Source of the DNA: Lachnospiraceae bacterium
GTDB taxonomy: Bacteria; Bacillota; Clostridia; Lachnospirales; Lachnospiraceae
Direction of reading: 5' to 3'
Length of the DNA: 64,000 bases
Assembly (NCBI GenBank): GCA_902362715.1
Contig: CABIXN010000001.1
Span: 193,735-257,734, forward strand
Part shown: in pieces, positions 26,812 to 35,828 of the stretch
How the letters are laid out: the number at the start of each line of letters is the position of its first letter
Numbering within the stretch: the first letter of the stretch is position 1
The notes under the pieces: model-generated
Told to the model about the DNA's origin: nothing
Databases searched by the model: none
The model's input: only the letters and a program-made list of their open reading frames with translations
Translations under genes and position numbers: made by a program

Positions 26812-26827
26812 AAGGAGGATTCTTATC

Positions 26828-28105
26828 ATGGTAAAAGCAGTAGTCGGAGCCAACTGGGGAGATGAAGGAAAAGGTAAAATTACGGATATGCTTGCAAAGG
26901 AAGCGGATATTATCGTCCGGTTTCAGGGCGGAGCCAATGCGGGACATACAATTGTAAATGATTATGGTAAATTTGCACTTCATACACTGCCTTCCGGTTG
27001 TTTTTATGAACACACTACAAGCATTATCGGCAACGGGGTGGCCCTTAATATTCCGGTTCTGTTCCAGGAGATTTGTGATATTACAGCAAAAGGGGTACCG
27101 GCTCCAAAGATACTTGTATCAGACAGAGCACAGATGGTGATGCCGTATCACATTTTATTTGACCAGTATGAAGAGGAGCGTCTGGGAGGAAAATCTTTCG
27201 GTTCTACAAAATCCGGAATTGCTCCGTTTTATTCGGATAAATATGCAAAGATCGGCATTCAGGTCAGCGAACTTTTTGACGAAGAGTTTTTAAAGGAAAA
27301 AGTTGTCAGCATCTGTGAAACAAAAAATGTACTTCTGGAGCATTTATATCATAAGCCGCTGCTGAAACCGGAAGAGCTGTTAGAGACGCTGCACAAATAC
27401 CGGGAAATGATTGCACCGTATGTCTGCGATGTATCGGCATACCTTGCACAGGCTATTGGTGAAGGAAAAGAAATTCTGCTGGAAGGACAGCTTGGAACAT
27501 TAAAAGATCCGGATCACGGAATTTACCCAATGGTTACTTCCTCATCCACACTGGCTGCTTATGGGGCCATCGGAGCGGGAATTCCTCCTTATGAGATTAA
27601 AAAAATTATTGTAGTCTGCAAAGCATATTCAAGTGCAGTAGGTGCAGGCGCCTTTGTCAGCGAGATTTTCGGGGAAGAGGCAGATGAATTAAGACGCCGG
27701 GGCGGCGACGGCGGAGAATATGGAGCTACCACAGGACGCCCCAGACGGATGGGATGGTTTGACTGTGTGGCAAGCAAGTATGGCTGCCGGCTTCAGGGTG
27801 CTACTGACGTGGCCTTTACAGTACTGGATGTTCTGGGCTATCTGGATGAAATTCCGGTTTGTGTGGGGTATGAAATTGACGGTGAGGTTACAACTGATTT
27901 CCCGGTAACACCAAAGCTTGAAAAGGCAAAACCGGTATTAAAGACACTGCCTGGCTGGAAAAGTGATATCCGGGGAATCAAAACCTATGAAGAGCTTCCG
28001 GAGAACTGCAGAAAGTATATTGAATTTGTGGAAGAACAGATTGGATATCCCATTACGATGATTTCTAACGGACCGGGAAGAAATGACATTATCTACAGAA
28101 AATAA
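26828..28105 (+). CDS. purA: Adenylosuccinate synthetase
   Basis: A 425-residue GTP-dependent enzyme that joins IMP and aspartate, the first step from IMP to AMP. The N-terminal GANWGDEGKGKITD is the phosphate-binding loop with the catalytic Asp and Lys. GGANAGHT follows near residues 38-45, and TTGRPRRMGWFD lies in the C-terminal half. AAGGAGG precedes the ATG. It is monocistronic with its own terminator, and perhaps attenuated in its leader. Confidence 0.97.
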   Translation: MVKAVVGANWGDEGKGKITDMLAKEADIIVRFQGGANAGHTIVNDYGKFALHTLPSGCFYEHTTSIIGNGVALNIPVLFQEICDITAKGVPAPKILVSDRAQMVMPYHILFDQYEEERLGGKSFGSTKSGIAPFYSDKYAKIGIQVSELFDEEFLKEKVVSICETKNVLLEHLYHKPLLKPEELLETLHKYREMIAPYVCDVSAYLAQAIGEGKEILLEGQLGTLKDPDHGIYPMVTSSSTLAAYGAIGAGIPPYEIKKIIVVCKAYSSAVGAGAFVSEIFGEEADELRRRGGDGGEYGATTGRPRRMGWFDCVASKYGCRLQGATDVAFTVLDVLGYLDEIPVCVGYEIDGEVTTDFPVTPKLEKAKPVLKTLPGWKSDIRGIKTYEELPENCRKYIEFVEEQIGYPITMISNGPGRNDIIYRK

Positions 28106-28136
28106 GAGAATACGCATTTAAAAGCGGTGTGATATC

Positions 28137-28194
28137 ATCCCTTCCGGGGAGGCAGGTAAAGAAATAAAAACCTGCTGCCCGGAAGGGATTTTTT
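28137..28194 (+). terminator. Intrinsic terminator of purA
   Basis: ATCCCTTCCGGG pairs with CCCGGAAGGGAT, with further pairing of GCAGGT with ACCTGC inside, followed by T6. The palindromic repeat starts one or two bases after the T-run. Confidence 0.92.
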
Positions 28195-28195
28195 G

Positions 28196-28327
28196 CTCTA
28201 TAGGGATACTATGTTGTGATGAAGCAGAAAAGTACCGATTCCTATAGAGCAAAAAACGCTCCGCTGATTATCGCACTGCGGCGGAGTGGAGTCATATCGC
28301 AGAAGCGACCCGCCGCAGGCGGAGAAT
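28196..28327. repeat. Terminator-linked palindromic repeat, copy 2 (132 bp)
   Basis: A full-length copy. The 54-base core (28196-28249) has imperfect terminal inverted repeats CTCTATAGG ... TTCCTATAGAG. The flank holds several GC-rich mini-hairpins such as CTCCGC/GCGGAG and CGCC-type stems. It repeats almost identically 155 bases further on. Confidence 0.9.
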
Positions 28328-28349
28328 CTCGCAAGCGAGATTCTTTTTT
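28324..28349. terminator. GAATCTCGC hairpin joining the two repeat copies
   Basis: GAATCTCGC-AA-GCGAGATTC followed by T6: a terminator-like hairpin between repeat copies 2 and 3. The same hairpin with a TG-type centre occurs at 54039-54066 after argS. Confidence 0.7.
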
Positions 28350-28350
28350 A

Positions 28351-28482
28351 CGCTACAGGAATACTATGTTGTGATGAAGCAGAAAAGTACCGATTCCTAT
28401 AGAGCAAAAAACGCTCCGCTGATTATCGCACTGCGGCGGAGTGGAGTCATGTCGCAGAAGCGACCCGCCGCAGGCGGAGAAT
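28351..28482. repeat. Terminator-linked palindromic repeat, copy 3 (132 bp)
   Basis: Nearly identical to copy 2, with a few base changes such as CGCTACAGG for CTCTATAGG at the left end and ATG for ATA inside. It too begins right after a hairpin and T6. The gap from 28483 to 28644 holds no gene. It ends in the CAGGAGGT ribosome site of the next gene. Confidence 0.9.
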
Positions 28483-28644
28483 GTGCTGAAAATTTTAAGG
28501 ACACAGATCGGACACATTTTGAACAGATTTCTTTCACATTTTTATCAGACTAGTTTCACATTTGGGGCATATGATTTTATATACACAGCTGAAAACACAG
28601 ATATGTGAAACCGTTGTAATAAAAGTGTGTCAGGAGGTATTTGC

Positions 28645-29589
28645 GTGATAGAGATACAGCATCTTGTAAAAAAATATGGGAACAATACGGCCGTAAACGA
28701 TTTGAGCATGGTACTAAAAGCAGGAAAAGTTTACGGCTTTTTGGGGCCTAACGGGGCCGGAAAATCTACTACAATGAATATGATTACCGGTTATATTGGT
28801 GCTACATCAGGAGAAATAATAATTAATGGACATGATATCAGAAAAGAGCCGGCGGCTGCTAAAAAATGTATTGGGTACCTGCCGGAGGTTCCGCCTCTTT
28901 ATATGGATATGACGGTGGAAGAATATCTGAAATTTGCGGCGGAATTAAAGCAGCTCAACAAACATACGCGATATGCGGATATGAAGCAGGCCATGGAGCT
29001 GACAAAGATTACAGATGTAAAAAACAGAATGATCCGGAATCTGTCTAAAGGGTATCGCCAGAGAGTGGGGCTGGCTCAGGCAATTCTTGGCTTCCCGGAA
29101 ATTATTATACTGGATGAACCAACAGCAGGGCTGGATCCGAAACAGATTATTGAAATCCGGGACCTGATAAAGTCATTGTCCCAGAAACATACCGTTATTT
29201 TGAGTTCCCATATCCTGTCGGAAATCAGCGAAGTGTGTGATTATGTATTTATTATTTCCAAAGGAAGGCTGGCAGCAGATGATACAGTTGAGAATCTGAA
29301 ACAGAAGCTTTCAGGTGATGCCGTTTTTGAATTGATTTTGAAAGCGTCAGAAGAGGAGGTATCATTTCTGCAGGATTTAAAAGGCGTGGCATCCTGTCAT
29401 GTGACGGCCGGGCGGCAGGAGGGAACGGTGAATGTGAAGATGGCGGCAAAAAGCGGGGAAGATTTCCGGGAAGACTTGTTTTATGCCTGTGTGCAGAATG
29501 ATACCCCTATTTTACAGATGCAGCCGGTGAGCCATTCTCTAGAAGAGGTATTTCTGGAAGTAACCGGGGAGAAGGAGGAACAAAAATAA
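28645..29589 (+). CDS. ABC transporter ATP-binding protein (GldA-like)
   Basis: A 314-residue ATPase of the ABC-2 type: Walker A GPNGAGKST near residues 34-42, signature LSKGYRQRVGLAQ, Walker B IIILDEPTAGLD and H-loop SSHIL. The C-terminal extension of about 90 residues is typical of the gliding-type GldA/CcmA group. The start is GTG 28645, six bases behind CAGGAGGT; the in-frame GTG at 28627 would place the ribosome site inside the gene. Its stop overlaps the ATG of the membrane partner (TAATG). Confidence 0.92.
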   Translation: MIEIQHLVKKYGNNTAVNDLSMVLKAGKVYGFLGPNGAGKSTTMNMITGYIGATSGEIIINGHDIRKEPAAAKKCIGYLPEVPPLYMDMTVEEYLKFAAELKQLNKHTRYADMKQAMELTKITDVKNRMIRNLSKGYRQRVGLAQAILGFPEIIILDEPTAGLDPKQIIEIRDLIKSLSQKHTVILSSHILSEISEVCDYVFIISKGRLAADDTVENLKQKLSGDAVFELILKASEEEVSFLQDLKGVASCHVTAGRQEGTVNVKMAAKSGEDFREDLFYACVQNDTPILQMQPVSHSLEEVFLEVTGEKEEQK

Positions 29590-31694
29590 TGAAGGCAGTT
29601 TTTAAAAGGGAATTGAAAGCATTTTTCACATCTGTTACAGGCTGGATTTTTATTGCGGCCTTTTTGTTTTTGTTTAATCTTTATTTTTTTGTATATAATT
29701 TAAGTTACGGATATGCTTATTTATCCTACCCGCTGTCCAGCATTACTTTTATTTTCCTGATCCTTGTTCCAATTTTGACCATGCGGATTTTATCAGAGGA
29801 CCGGAAGCTGAAAACAGATCAGTTGATATTTACAGCACCCATATCTATATGGAAGGTAGTGTTTGGAAAGTTTTTATCTATGACGGCAGTGTTCTCTATT
29901 GTTATGGGTGTTATTTGTCTTTGCCCGCCGTTTTTATCATTATTTGGAACCGTTCCTATGGCAGAGTCTTATACTGCGATTCTTGGGACCTGGCTGTTTG
30001 GTATTTTATCCATCGCTGTGGGATTATTTGTTTCCTCTCTGACGGAAAATCAGGTGATTTCCGCGATCTTAACCTTTGCCTTTTTGTTTCTTGGGTATAT
30101 GATGAACAGTATCTGCACGCTGATTTCTTCTAACGGAAATCTGCTGACGAAAGTTCTTGGTACGTTGTCTATTTCTGATTATATGAATCAGTTTTTGACA
30201 GGAACCTTTGATCTTGCGGGAATTGTATATTATTTAAGCGGCTGCGGATTGTTTTTGTTTCTTACCTGTCAGGTGCTGCAAAAATCCCGTTTCCATGCGG
30301 CGGTGAAGAAAGTGAAAGCCGGGGTGTTTAGTACCGGACTGATTGTACTGGGACTTGCGGCTGCAGCAGGACTGAACCTTGGGGTTTCAAAGCTTCCGGA
30401 ACAGTTTACCAGTCTGGATGTGACCTATAATGATCTTTATTCACTGACAAAAGAAACCAAAGAATATATCAGCGGCATTGAAGATGACATTACAATCTAT
30501 GTGCTGGTCAGCAGCTCTGAAAAGGATGAGACGCTGGATAAAACCCTTAAGATGTATCAGTCTCAGTCAAAACATATCAAAGTAAAATATATTGATCCGG
30601 CTTCCTCGCCGCAGTTTTACAGTACCTATACAGATACAGAACCTGCGTCTAACAGTTTGATCGTAGTAAAAGGTGAGAAATCAAAAGTCGTTGATTATTC
30701 TAAAATATATGAGACATCCTTTGATTCTTCTACTTACAGTTCACAGACAACGGGATATGATGGAGAAGGCCAGATTACAAGTGCACTAAGCTATGTAACC
30801 AGTGAGAATCTGCCTCAGGTTTATGTGATACAGGGGCATGGGGAGGCGGATTTAGAAACAGAATATCTGGATGCAGTGGAAAAAATGAATCTGGAAGTAA
30901 AAGAGGTGAATCTGTTAAAGACAGATGAAATTCCAAAAGAGACGGCCGGAATTATTATCAATGGACCTACGTCAGATTTTTCCAAAGATGATGCAAAGAA
31001 AGTAAGAGACTACCTGTCAGGCGGCGGGAAGGCTTTGATTACCACAAATTATGCCGCTGACAGCAGTATGGAAAATTTTAATGCTATTTTGTCCGATTTT
31101 GATATTCGTGTGGAAACGGGGGTTGTCATGGAAGGAAGCAGCAAAAATTATTATCAGTATCCTTTTTATCTGCTGCCGGATATTCAGACTGCTGATGCCA
31201 CGGCATCTCTTGACAACTATGTATTTGTTCCTGACGGGCAGGCTTTAACGAATCTTGGGAAAAAAGAAGATGAGCTTACGTGGACGAAGCTTCTGACAAC
31301 CTCAGATTCTGCGTATATAAAAGAAAACATACAGGAGATGACAACCTATGAAAAAGAAGAGGGCGATAAAACCGGACAGTATACCATAGCCGCAAATGTT
31401 GTAAATAATGAAACAAAAGCGGAAGTAACGGTAATGTCATCCATCTATACCTTCACCAGTGATATTGATACCATGGTTTCCGGAAATAACAGGAAGATGT
31501 TTACCAATATTACCAGCACATTTCAGTCAGAAGATTCCAATGCAGTATCCGTGCCGGTGAAATCGTATACCCTGGGAGCTTTGACGGTAAATCAGCTGAC
31601 AGCAGTTACCTGCGCGCTGCTTCTGGTCATTGTGCTTCCGGTTGTACTTCTTGTTACGGGGATCGTCATCTGGCTCAGAAGAAGAAAGCGGTAA
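29589..31694 (+). CDS. Fused ABC-2 permease and GldG-like auxiliary domain
   Basis: A 701-residue membrane protein. Residues 1-240 hold about six helices of an ABC-2 permease (GldF-like). A helix near 250 is followed by an extracytoplasmic region of about 420 residues related to the ABC_transp_aux/GldG domain. A final helix near 675 is followed by a basic IWLRRRKR anchor. It works with the ATPase encoded upstream; substrate unknown. In Clostridia these GldFG fusions are common and not linked to gliding. There is a one-base overlap with the ATPase gene. Confidence 0.88.
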   Translation: MKAVFKRELKAFFTSVTGWIFIAAFLFLFNLYFFVYNLSYGYAYLSYPLSSITFIFLILVPILTMRILSEDRKLKTDQLIFTAPISIWKVVFGKFLSMTAVFSIVMGVICLCPPFLSLFGTVPMAESYTAILGTWLFGILSIAVGLFVSSLTENQVISAILTFAFLFLGYMMNSICTLISSNGNLLTKVLGTLSISDYMNQFLTGTFDLAGIVYYLSGCGLFLFLTCQVLQKSRFHAAVKKVKAGVFSTGLIVLGLAAAAGLNLGVSKLPEQFTSLDVTYNDLYSLTKETKEYISGIEDDITIYVLVSSSEKDETLDKTLKMYQSQSKHIKVKYIDPASSPQFYSTYTDTEPASNSLIVVKGEKSKVVDYSKIYETSFDSSTYSSQTTGYDGEGQITSALSYVTSENLPQVYVIQGHGEADLETEYLDAVEKMNLEVKEVNLLKTDEIPKETAGIIINGPTSDFSKDDAKKVRDYLSGGGKALITTNYAADSSMENFNAILSDFDIRVETGVVMEGSSKNYYQYPFYLLPDIQTADATASLDNYVFVPDGQALTNLGKKEDELTWTKLLTTSDSAYIKENIQEMTTYEKEEGDKTGQYTIAANVVNNETKAEVTVMSSIYTFTSDIDTMVSGNNRKMFTNITSTFQSEDSNAVSVPVKSYTLGALTVNQLTAVTCALLLVIVLPVVLLVTGIVIWLRRRKR

Positions 31695-31703
31695 TCATAA
31701 TTT

Positions 31704-31910
31704 TTAATGGGAGTCTTTATGTTTCATTAATTTATAGATGTATGAATAGACCCATAAAAGAACCGGTACGATAATGGTAAAAATCAGCGAAACTTTTAAA
31801 AGCTCCATGGATTGACTGCTGCCTATCAGTGCAAAGATTAACGTGGATATATAAAGTCCTGCCAGCAGGAGAACCCCTAAAAGGGCAAGAAGCTGTTTTA
31901 TTTTTTTCAT
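31704..31910 (-). CDS. Small two-helix membrane protein, unknown function
   Basis: 68 residues starting MKKIKQLLALLG, with hydrophobic stretches at about 6-27 and 38-58 and a basic HKDSH-type end. The frame is open to a TTG at 31946. The only strong Shine-Dalgarno-like AAAGGAG lies about 20 bases before the ATG at 31910, separated by an AGGAA-TTT-TTCCT mini-hairpin that could shorten the distance. The start is therefore uncertain. It is convergent with the GldFG-type gene. I recognise no function. Confidence 0.6.
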   Translation of the reverse strand: MKKIKQLLALLGVLLLAGLYISTLIFALIGSSQSMELLKVSLIFTIIVPVLLWVYSYIYKLMKHKDSH

Positions 31911-31988
31911 ATTATATATAGTAGGAAAAATTCCTCTCCTTTCCAATTAGATAGTTCTATTAAAAAACATTTTGTGGAAAAAGTCAAT

Positions 31989-32019
31989 AAAACCACCGGG
32001 TTTTGGGCCCGGTGGTTTT
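31989..32019. terminator. Strong intrinsic terminator hairpin
   Basis: AAAACCACCGGG and CCCGGTGGTTTT form a perfect 12-base stem around TTTTGGG, with A-run and T-run on opposite sides, so it is usable in both directions. It lies upstream of the minus-strand small gene and far ahead of the SEC-C gene. Confidence 0.8.
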
Positions 32020-32050
32020 ATAAGGGGAGGATAAGTTAAAACTTGTCTTT

Positions 32051-32104
32051 GGTACCGGAAATTTCATCCGGTATCCCGGTGATAAGATGGGGGTTTATCA
32101 CCGG
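32051..32104. other. Two adjacent hairpins in the gap before the SEC-C gene
   Basis: Hairpin one pairs GGTACCGGA with TCCGGTATCC. Hairpin two pairs CCGGTGATAA with TTATCACCGG. They abut and share the CCGGT motif, and no T-run follows either. They lie upstream of the mapped promoter, so they are not a leader of the SEC-C gene from that promoter. The 325-base gap 31911-32234 otherwise holds only the terminator and promoter noted. Confidence 0.5.
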
Positions 32105-32146
32105 TCTGATGTTATTATTGCCCCTGTGAAAGAATTTATTCAAAGA

Positions 32147-32175
32147 TTGAAAAAAAAATTAAAGTGAGTTATACT
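32147..32175 (+). promoter_or_regulatory. Promoter of the SEC-C/thrS unit
   Basis: TTGAAA (32147-32152), 17-base spacer, TATACT (32170-32175), 60 bases before the ATG at 32235. Confidence 0.75.
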
Positions 32176-32234
32176 AAATAACAATATGCGTAAATAGCGC
32201 AAAACAATAAGAAAAAATCAAAGGTGGTATAAAG

Positions 32235-32735
32235 ATGGCATTATTAGAACAGTGGCAGGCAATTGCCTACAATGAACAGGCGGATCGCGGGGAGCTTCAG
32301 AATTTCTGGACGAGATATTTTGCACTGGAGAAAAGCGTTTATGAAAAACTGCTGGAGCATCCGGATGAGGCTGTGGAAGGAACTGTGAAAGAGCTGGCAG
32401 AAAAATATGATCTGGAACTGATGGCTATGGTTGGTTTTCTGGATGGAATCAATGACAGTCTGATTACGCCCAATCCCATAGAGACCATGGAAGAGGATAC
32501 CATGGTAAGCCTTGCTTTTGATAAAGAAAAACTTTATAAAAATATGGTGGATGCCAAGGCTGACTGGCTGTATGAGCTTCCTCAGTGGAAAGAGATTTTT
32601 ACAGAAGATAAATTAAAAGCTCTGTATAAAGAGCAGAAAAATGCGGGAACAATCCGTAAAGAAAAGAAAATCGGTCGCAATGATCCGTGTCCATGCGGAA
32701 GCGGTAAAAAATATAAACATTGCTGCGGCAGATAA
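32235..32735 (+). CDS. SEC-C metal-binding domain protein
   Basis: A 166-residue protein with an all-helical, acidic N-terminal 130 residues and a C-terminal SEC-C zinc motif: [17 protein letters not shown] at about 148-164, C-x-C-x8-C-C. SEC-C tails occur on SecA and on many small proteins of uncertain role. It lies 18 bases upstream of thrS and is probably cotranscribed with it. The specific function is unknown. Confidence 0.85.
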   Translation: MALLEQWQAIAYNEQADRGELQNFWTRYFALEKSVYEKLLEHPDEAVEGTVKELAEKYDLELMAMVGFLDGINDSLITPNPIETMEEDTMVSLAFDKEKLYKNMVDAKADWLYELPQWKEIFTEDKLKALYKEQKNAGTIRKEKKIGRNDPCPCGSGKKYKHCCGR

Positions 32736-32753
32736 AAAGGAGATGCAGATGTT

Positions 32754-34712
32754 ATGAAAATTACATTAAAAGATGGATCTGTAAAGGAATATGACAGCGC
32801 AAAAACCATTTATGAAATTGCTGCTGATATCAGTGAAGGGCTTGCCCGGGCGGCTTGTGCTGGCGAAGTAGATGGAGAAGTGAAAGATCTTCGGACTGTT
32901 ATTGACAGGGACTGCAGTTTAAATATTTTAACTGCAAACGATAAAGAAGGACTGGCTGTCATCCGTCATACGGCGTCTCATGTAATGGCTGAGGCAGTAA
33001 AGCGTCTGTATCCGGAGGCAAAGATCGCTATTGGACCAGCTATTGAAAATGGTTTTTATTATGATTTTCAGTGTGAACCTTTTTCCAGAGAGGATCTGGA
33101 TGCTATTGAAAAAGAGATGAAAAAAATCATCAAAGAAGGAACACCTCTGAATAAGTTCACGCTTCCAAGAAAAGAAGCAATTCAGTATATGAAGGACCGC
33201 CAGGAGCCATTTAAAGTGGAGCTGATCGAAGACCTTCCGGAAGGCTCAGAGATTTCCTTTTATGAGCAGGGAGAATTCACAGATCTTTGTGCAGGTCCCC
33301 ATCTGATGAATACAAAAGGGATTAAGGCATTTAAATTGCTGTCTTCTTCTATGGCATACTGGAGAGGCGATGAGCGTAGAGAGCAGCTGCAGCGGATTTA
33401 TGCAACTGCCTTTTCAAAAAAGGACGAGCTTGCTGCTTATCTGGAACACCTGGAGGATATTAAGAAACGGGATCACAATAAGCTGGGGCGCGAGATGGAG
33501 CTGTTTGCTACTGTTGATGTAGTGGGACAGGGACTGCCCCTCCTCCTTCCAAAGGGAGTAAAGATGGTGATGAAGCTTCAGAGATGGATTGAAGATCTGG
33601 AGGATAAAGAGTGGGGATATGTCCGCACGAAAACGCCTCTTATGGCTAAAAGTGATATGTATAAAATATCCGGACACTGGGATCATTACAAAGAGGGCAT
33701 GTTTGTTCTGGGAGATGAACAGAAGGATAAAGAGGTTTTTGCTCTTCGCCCTATGACCTGCCCGTTCCAGTATTATGTGTATAAAAATGCCCAGAGATCT
33801 TACCGGGATCTTCCTTACCGTATGGGAGAGACTTCTACCTTATTTAGAAAAGAGGAATCCGGAGAGATGCATGGTCTTACCAGAGTAAGACAGTTTACCA
33901 TTTCGGAAGGACATCTGGTTGTCCGTCCAGATCAGGCAGAAGAGGAATTAAAGGGATGTCTGGATTTGGCAAATTACTGCCTGAGGACACTGGGCCTGCA
34001 GGAGGATGTTACGTACCGCCTGTCCAAATGGGATCCGAATAATAAAGAAAAGTATCTGGGTGATGAGCACTACTGGGAGTCCACCCAGGGCAAGATCCGT
34101 GAAATTCTTGTGGAGAACGGCGTTGAATTTGTGGAAGCCGACGGAGAAGCGGCGTTTTACGGTCCGAAGATTGACATTCAGGCGAAAAATGTATATGGAA
34201 AAGAAGATACTATGATTACCATTCAGCTTGACTGTGCAATTGCTGAGAATTTTGACATGTATTATATTGACCAGAACGGAGATAAGATCAGACCTTATAT
34301 TATTCACAGAACCTCCATCGGCTGCTATGAGCGTACGCTGGCATGGCTCATTGAAAAATATGCAGGTTTATTCCCAACCTGGCTTTGTCCGGAGCAGGTG
34401 CGCGTTCTGCCGATTTCTGAAAAATATGCAGATTACGCAGAACAGGTAAGAAAAGAACTGGCAAGAAATGATGTGGATGTTACCGTGGACAACCGCTCTG
34501 AAAAGATTGGATTTAAAATCCGTGAAGCAAGACTTTCCAAGGTTCCTTATATGCTGGTGGTTGGCCAGAAAGAGGAAGAAGAGGGAACCGTTTCTGTGAG
34601 AAGCAGATATGCAGGAGACGAAGGAACGAAAGCTTTGGAAGATTTTACAGATGCTATCTGTAAAGAAATACGGACAAAAGAAATTCGAAAAATTGAAAAT
34701 CAGGAATCTTAG
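32754..34712 (+). CDS. thrS: Threonyl-tRNA synthetase
   Basis: A 652-residue class II synthetase. The TGS domain is at residues 1-60 and the N2 editing domain follows, with RHTASHVMAEAVKRL near 73. The catalytic core contains MTCPFQYYVYK with the zinc-binding cysteine, and the C-terminal anticodon-binding domain has KIGFKIREARLSKVPYMLVVG. The length is usual. No T-box leader is present in the 18-base gap to the SEC-C gene or before that gene, unlike many Firmicute thrS genes. A stem-loop follows. Confidence 0.97.
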   Translation: MKITLKDGSVKEYDSAKTIYEIAADISEGLARAACAGEVDGEVKDLRTVIDRDCSLNILTANDKEGLAVIRHTASHVMAEAVKRLYPEAKIAIGPAIENGFYYDFQCEPFSREDLDAIEKEMKKIIKEGTPLNKFTLPRKEAIQYMKDRQEPFKVELIEDLPEGSEISFYEQGEFTDLCAGPHLMNTKGIKAFKLLSSSMAYWRGDERREQLQRIYATAFSKKDELAAYLEHLEDIKKRDHNKLGREMELFATVDVVGQGLPLLLPKGVKMVMKLQRWIEDLEDKEWGYVRTKTPLMAKSDMYKISGHWDHYKEGMFVLGDEQKDKEVFALRPMTCPFQYYVYKNAQRSYRDLPYRMGETSTLFRKEESGEMHGLTRVRQFTISEGHLVVRPDQAEEELKGCLDLANYCLRTLGLQEDVTYRLSKWDPNNKEKYLGDEHYWESTQGKIREILVENGVEFVEADGEAAFYGPKIDIQAKNVYGKEDTMITIQLDCAIAENFDMYYIDQNGDKIRPYIIHRTSIGCYERTLAWLIEKYAGLFPTWLCPEQVRVLPISEKYADYAEQVRKELARNDVDVTVDNRSEKIGFKIREARLSKVPYMLVVGQKEEEEGTVSVRSRYAGDEGTKALEDFTDAICKEIRTKEIRKIENQES

Positions 34713-34726
34713 GATTTCTAACGGCA

Positions 34727-34776
34727 GGCAGCACCCGCCCGGATACAAGTCATCAGTATCCAGGCGGGTGTTCTGC
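34727..34776 (+). terminator. Stem-loop after thrS, probable terminator
   Basis: CACCCGCC (34732-34739) pairs with GGCGGGTG (34763-34770), with GGATAC/GTATCC inside and GCAG/CTGC outside. The following T-run is short, so termination may be incomplete. Confidence 0.65.
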
Positions 34777-34875
34777 GTCAAAAAATGTAAAAAAATGTTG
34801 TATAAAATATCTGAATAGATTGCAGGAAATTACTTATACTAACTTTGTTAAAATGTTCAGAAAGGAGTCTGTATT

Positions 34876-35190
34876 ATGACACAATTAGATTGTACAGTAT
34901 CAAGCTGTATGTATAACAAAGAGAATTACTGCAGTAAAGGGGATATTATGGTAGGAGGACGCAATGCGTCTCATATCAGCGAAACATGCTGTGAAAGCTT
35001 TCGTGACAAAAAAGATGGCGGCGCAAGCAACTCAACAGCTCATCCATCTCCCACGATTGACGTAGACTGCGAAGCAGAAAAATGCAGATACAATGATAAC
35101 TGCAAATGTCAGGCAGGCCATATTGGAATTTCCGGAAGCCAGGCCTGTACCTGCCAGGAGACAGAGTGTACAAGTTTTTGCTGTAAATAG
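34876..35190 (+). CDS. DUF1540 cysteine-rich protein (two repeats)
   Basis: A 104-residue protein with two DUF1540 modules, at about 4-42 and 62-103. Each has the pattern C-x5-C-x-YN-x4-C with further C/CC near the end. It is probably a small metal-binding protein; the family has no established function and is common in spore-forming Clostridia. AGAAAGGAG precedes the ATG. Confidence 0.88.
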   Translation: MTQLDCTVSSCMYNKENYCSKGDIMVGGRNASHISETCCESFRDKKDGGASNSTAHPSPTIDVDCEAEKCRYNDNCKCQAGHIGISGSQACTCQETECTSFCCK

Positions 35191-35606
35191 TTAAACTTGT
35201 CGAAATGTGTCGATGAAAAGTCCTCTGAATTGTTTGCTTTTTGTCGTATAACAGAGTAAAATATCAGTTGTACAGAAGCAACAAACAGGGGACTGTTTTT
35301 TAGTGAGGGATTATTGAATGTGTTTACATAGAAATAGGGTTTTGATTGCTATAAGAAGATAAAACTGCCTGTACAATAATACGACTGTTACTGTAAATAG
35401 CTGAAAATCTCAAAAAGAAGGGTGAAGAGTATTTGCTTATGTCATGGGATCCAATATCAAAAAACTAAGTTTCAGGGGTTATGAGTATCACCAGGCTGGC
35501 TGAACAACATGAAAATATTGTATTGTAACTGCCAGTTTATGATAGGCAGTAATCACCTTTAATGGGATTGGTTTGCCGGAGAAAATCAAATGAAGAGAGG
35601 CAGAAA
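35191..35606. other. Intergenic region with Spo0A-like boxes
   Basis: A 416-base gap between the DUF1540 and Spo0E-like genes. Its left part carries three TGTCG-type boxes (next entry) and a possible promoter TTGCTT (35234-35239), 17 bases, TAAAAT (35257-35262). The remainder, 35263-35590, has no ORF or clear structure and would be a long untranslated leader if that promoter serves the Spo0E-like gene. Confidence 0.5.
35198..35248 (+). promoter_or_regulatory. Cluster of three Spo0A-box-like sites
   Basis: TGTCGAA (35198-35204) is an exact 0A-box core. TGTCGAT (35208-35214) and TGTCGTA (35242-35248) differ in the last positions. The third lies between a possible -35 and -10, where bound Spo0A-P would repress. 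Confidence 0.5.
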
Positions 35607-35768
35607 ATGAGTAGAATTTCACAGTTAGAGGAAATGATTGAACACGAAAGACGCATTTTGAACGGGGCCATTTTGGAAGGAAAAGATTTTGAGGCATACT
35701 ATGAGCAGAGCAAAAAATTAGATGAACTAATTGAAAAGTATTATCAGGTTGTACTGGGTGGACAATAA
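35607..35768 (+). CDS. Spo0E-like aspartyl-phosphate phosphatase
   Basis: A 53-residue all-helical protein with the family motif S-x2-LD-x-LI in EQSKKLDELIEKYY near residues 33-46. Spo0E-type proteins remove phosphate from Spo0A-P and so delay sporulation. An in-frame ATG at 35562 would add 15 residues without a proper ribosome site; GAGAGG before the ATG at 35607 decides the start. It is too short for confident family subtyping. Confidence 0.82.
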   Translation: MSRISQLEEMIEHERRILNGAILEGKDFEAYYEQSKKLDELIEKYYQVVLGGQ

Positions 35769-35828
35769 TCCCCCACCTGTGCACCACTTTGGCAGAAAAA
35801 AGATGGAAATATATGGAAACAGTATCTG

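Noticed and set aside
28371..28553. 60-residue plus-strand open frame inside repeat copy 3
   Set aside because: It lies almost wholly in the repeat, and the equivalent frame is not preserved in the other copies.
31911..31946. TTG start at 31946 for the small two-helix protein
   Set aside because: The Shine-Dalgarno-like AAAGGAG would lie inside the coding region, and the added residues are not membrane-protein-like; the ATG at 31910 is kept with stated doubt.
32736..32753. Expected T-box before thrS
   Set aside because: Only 18 bases separate thrS from the SEC-C gene, and no T-box motif occurs in the upstream 31911-32234 gap either.
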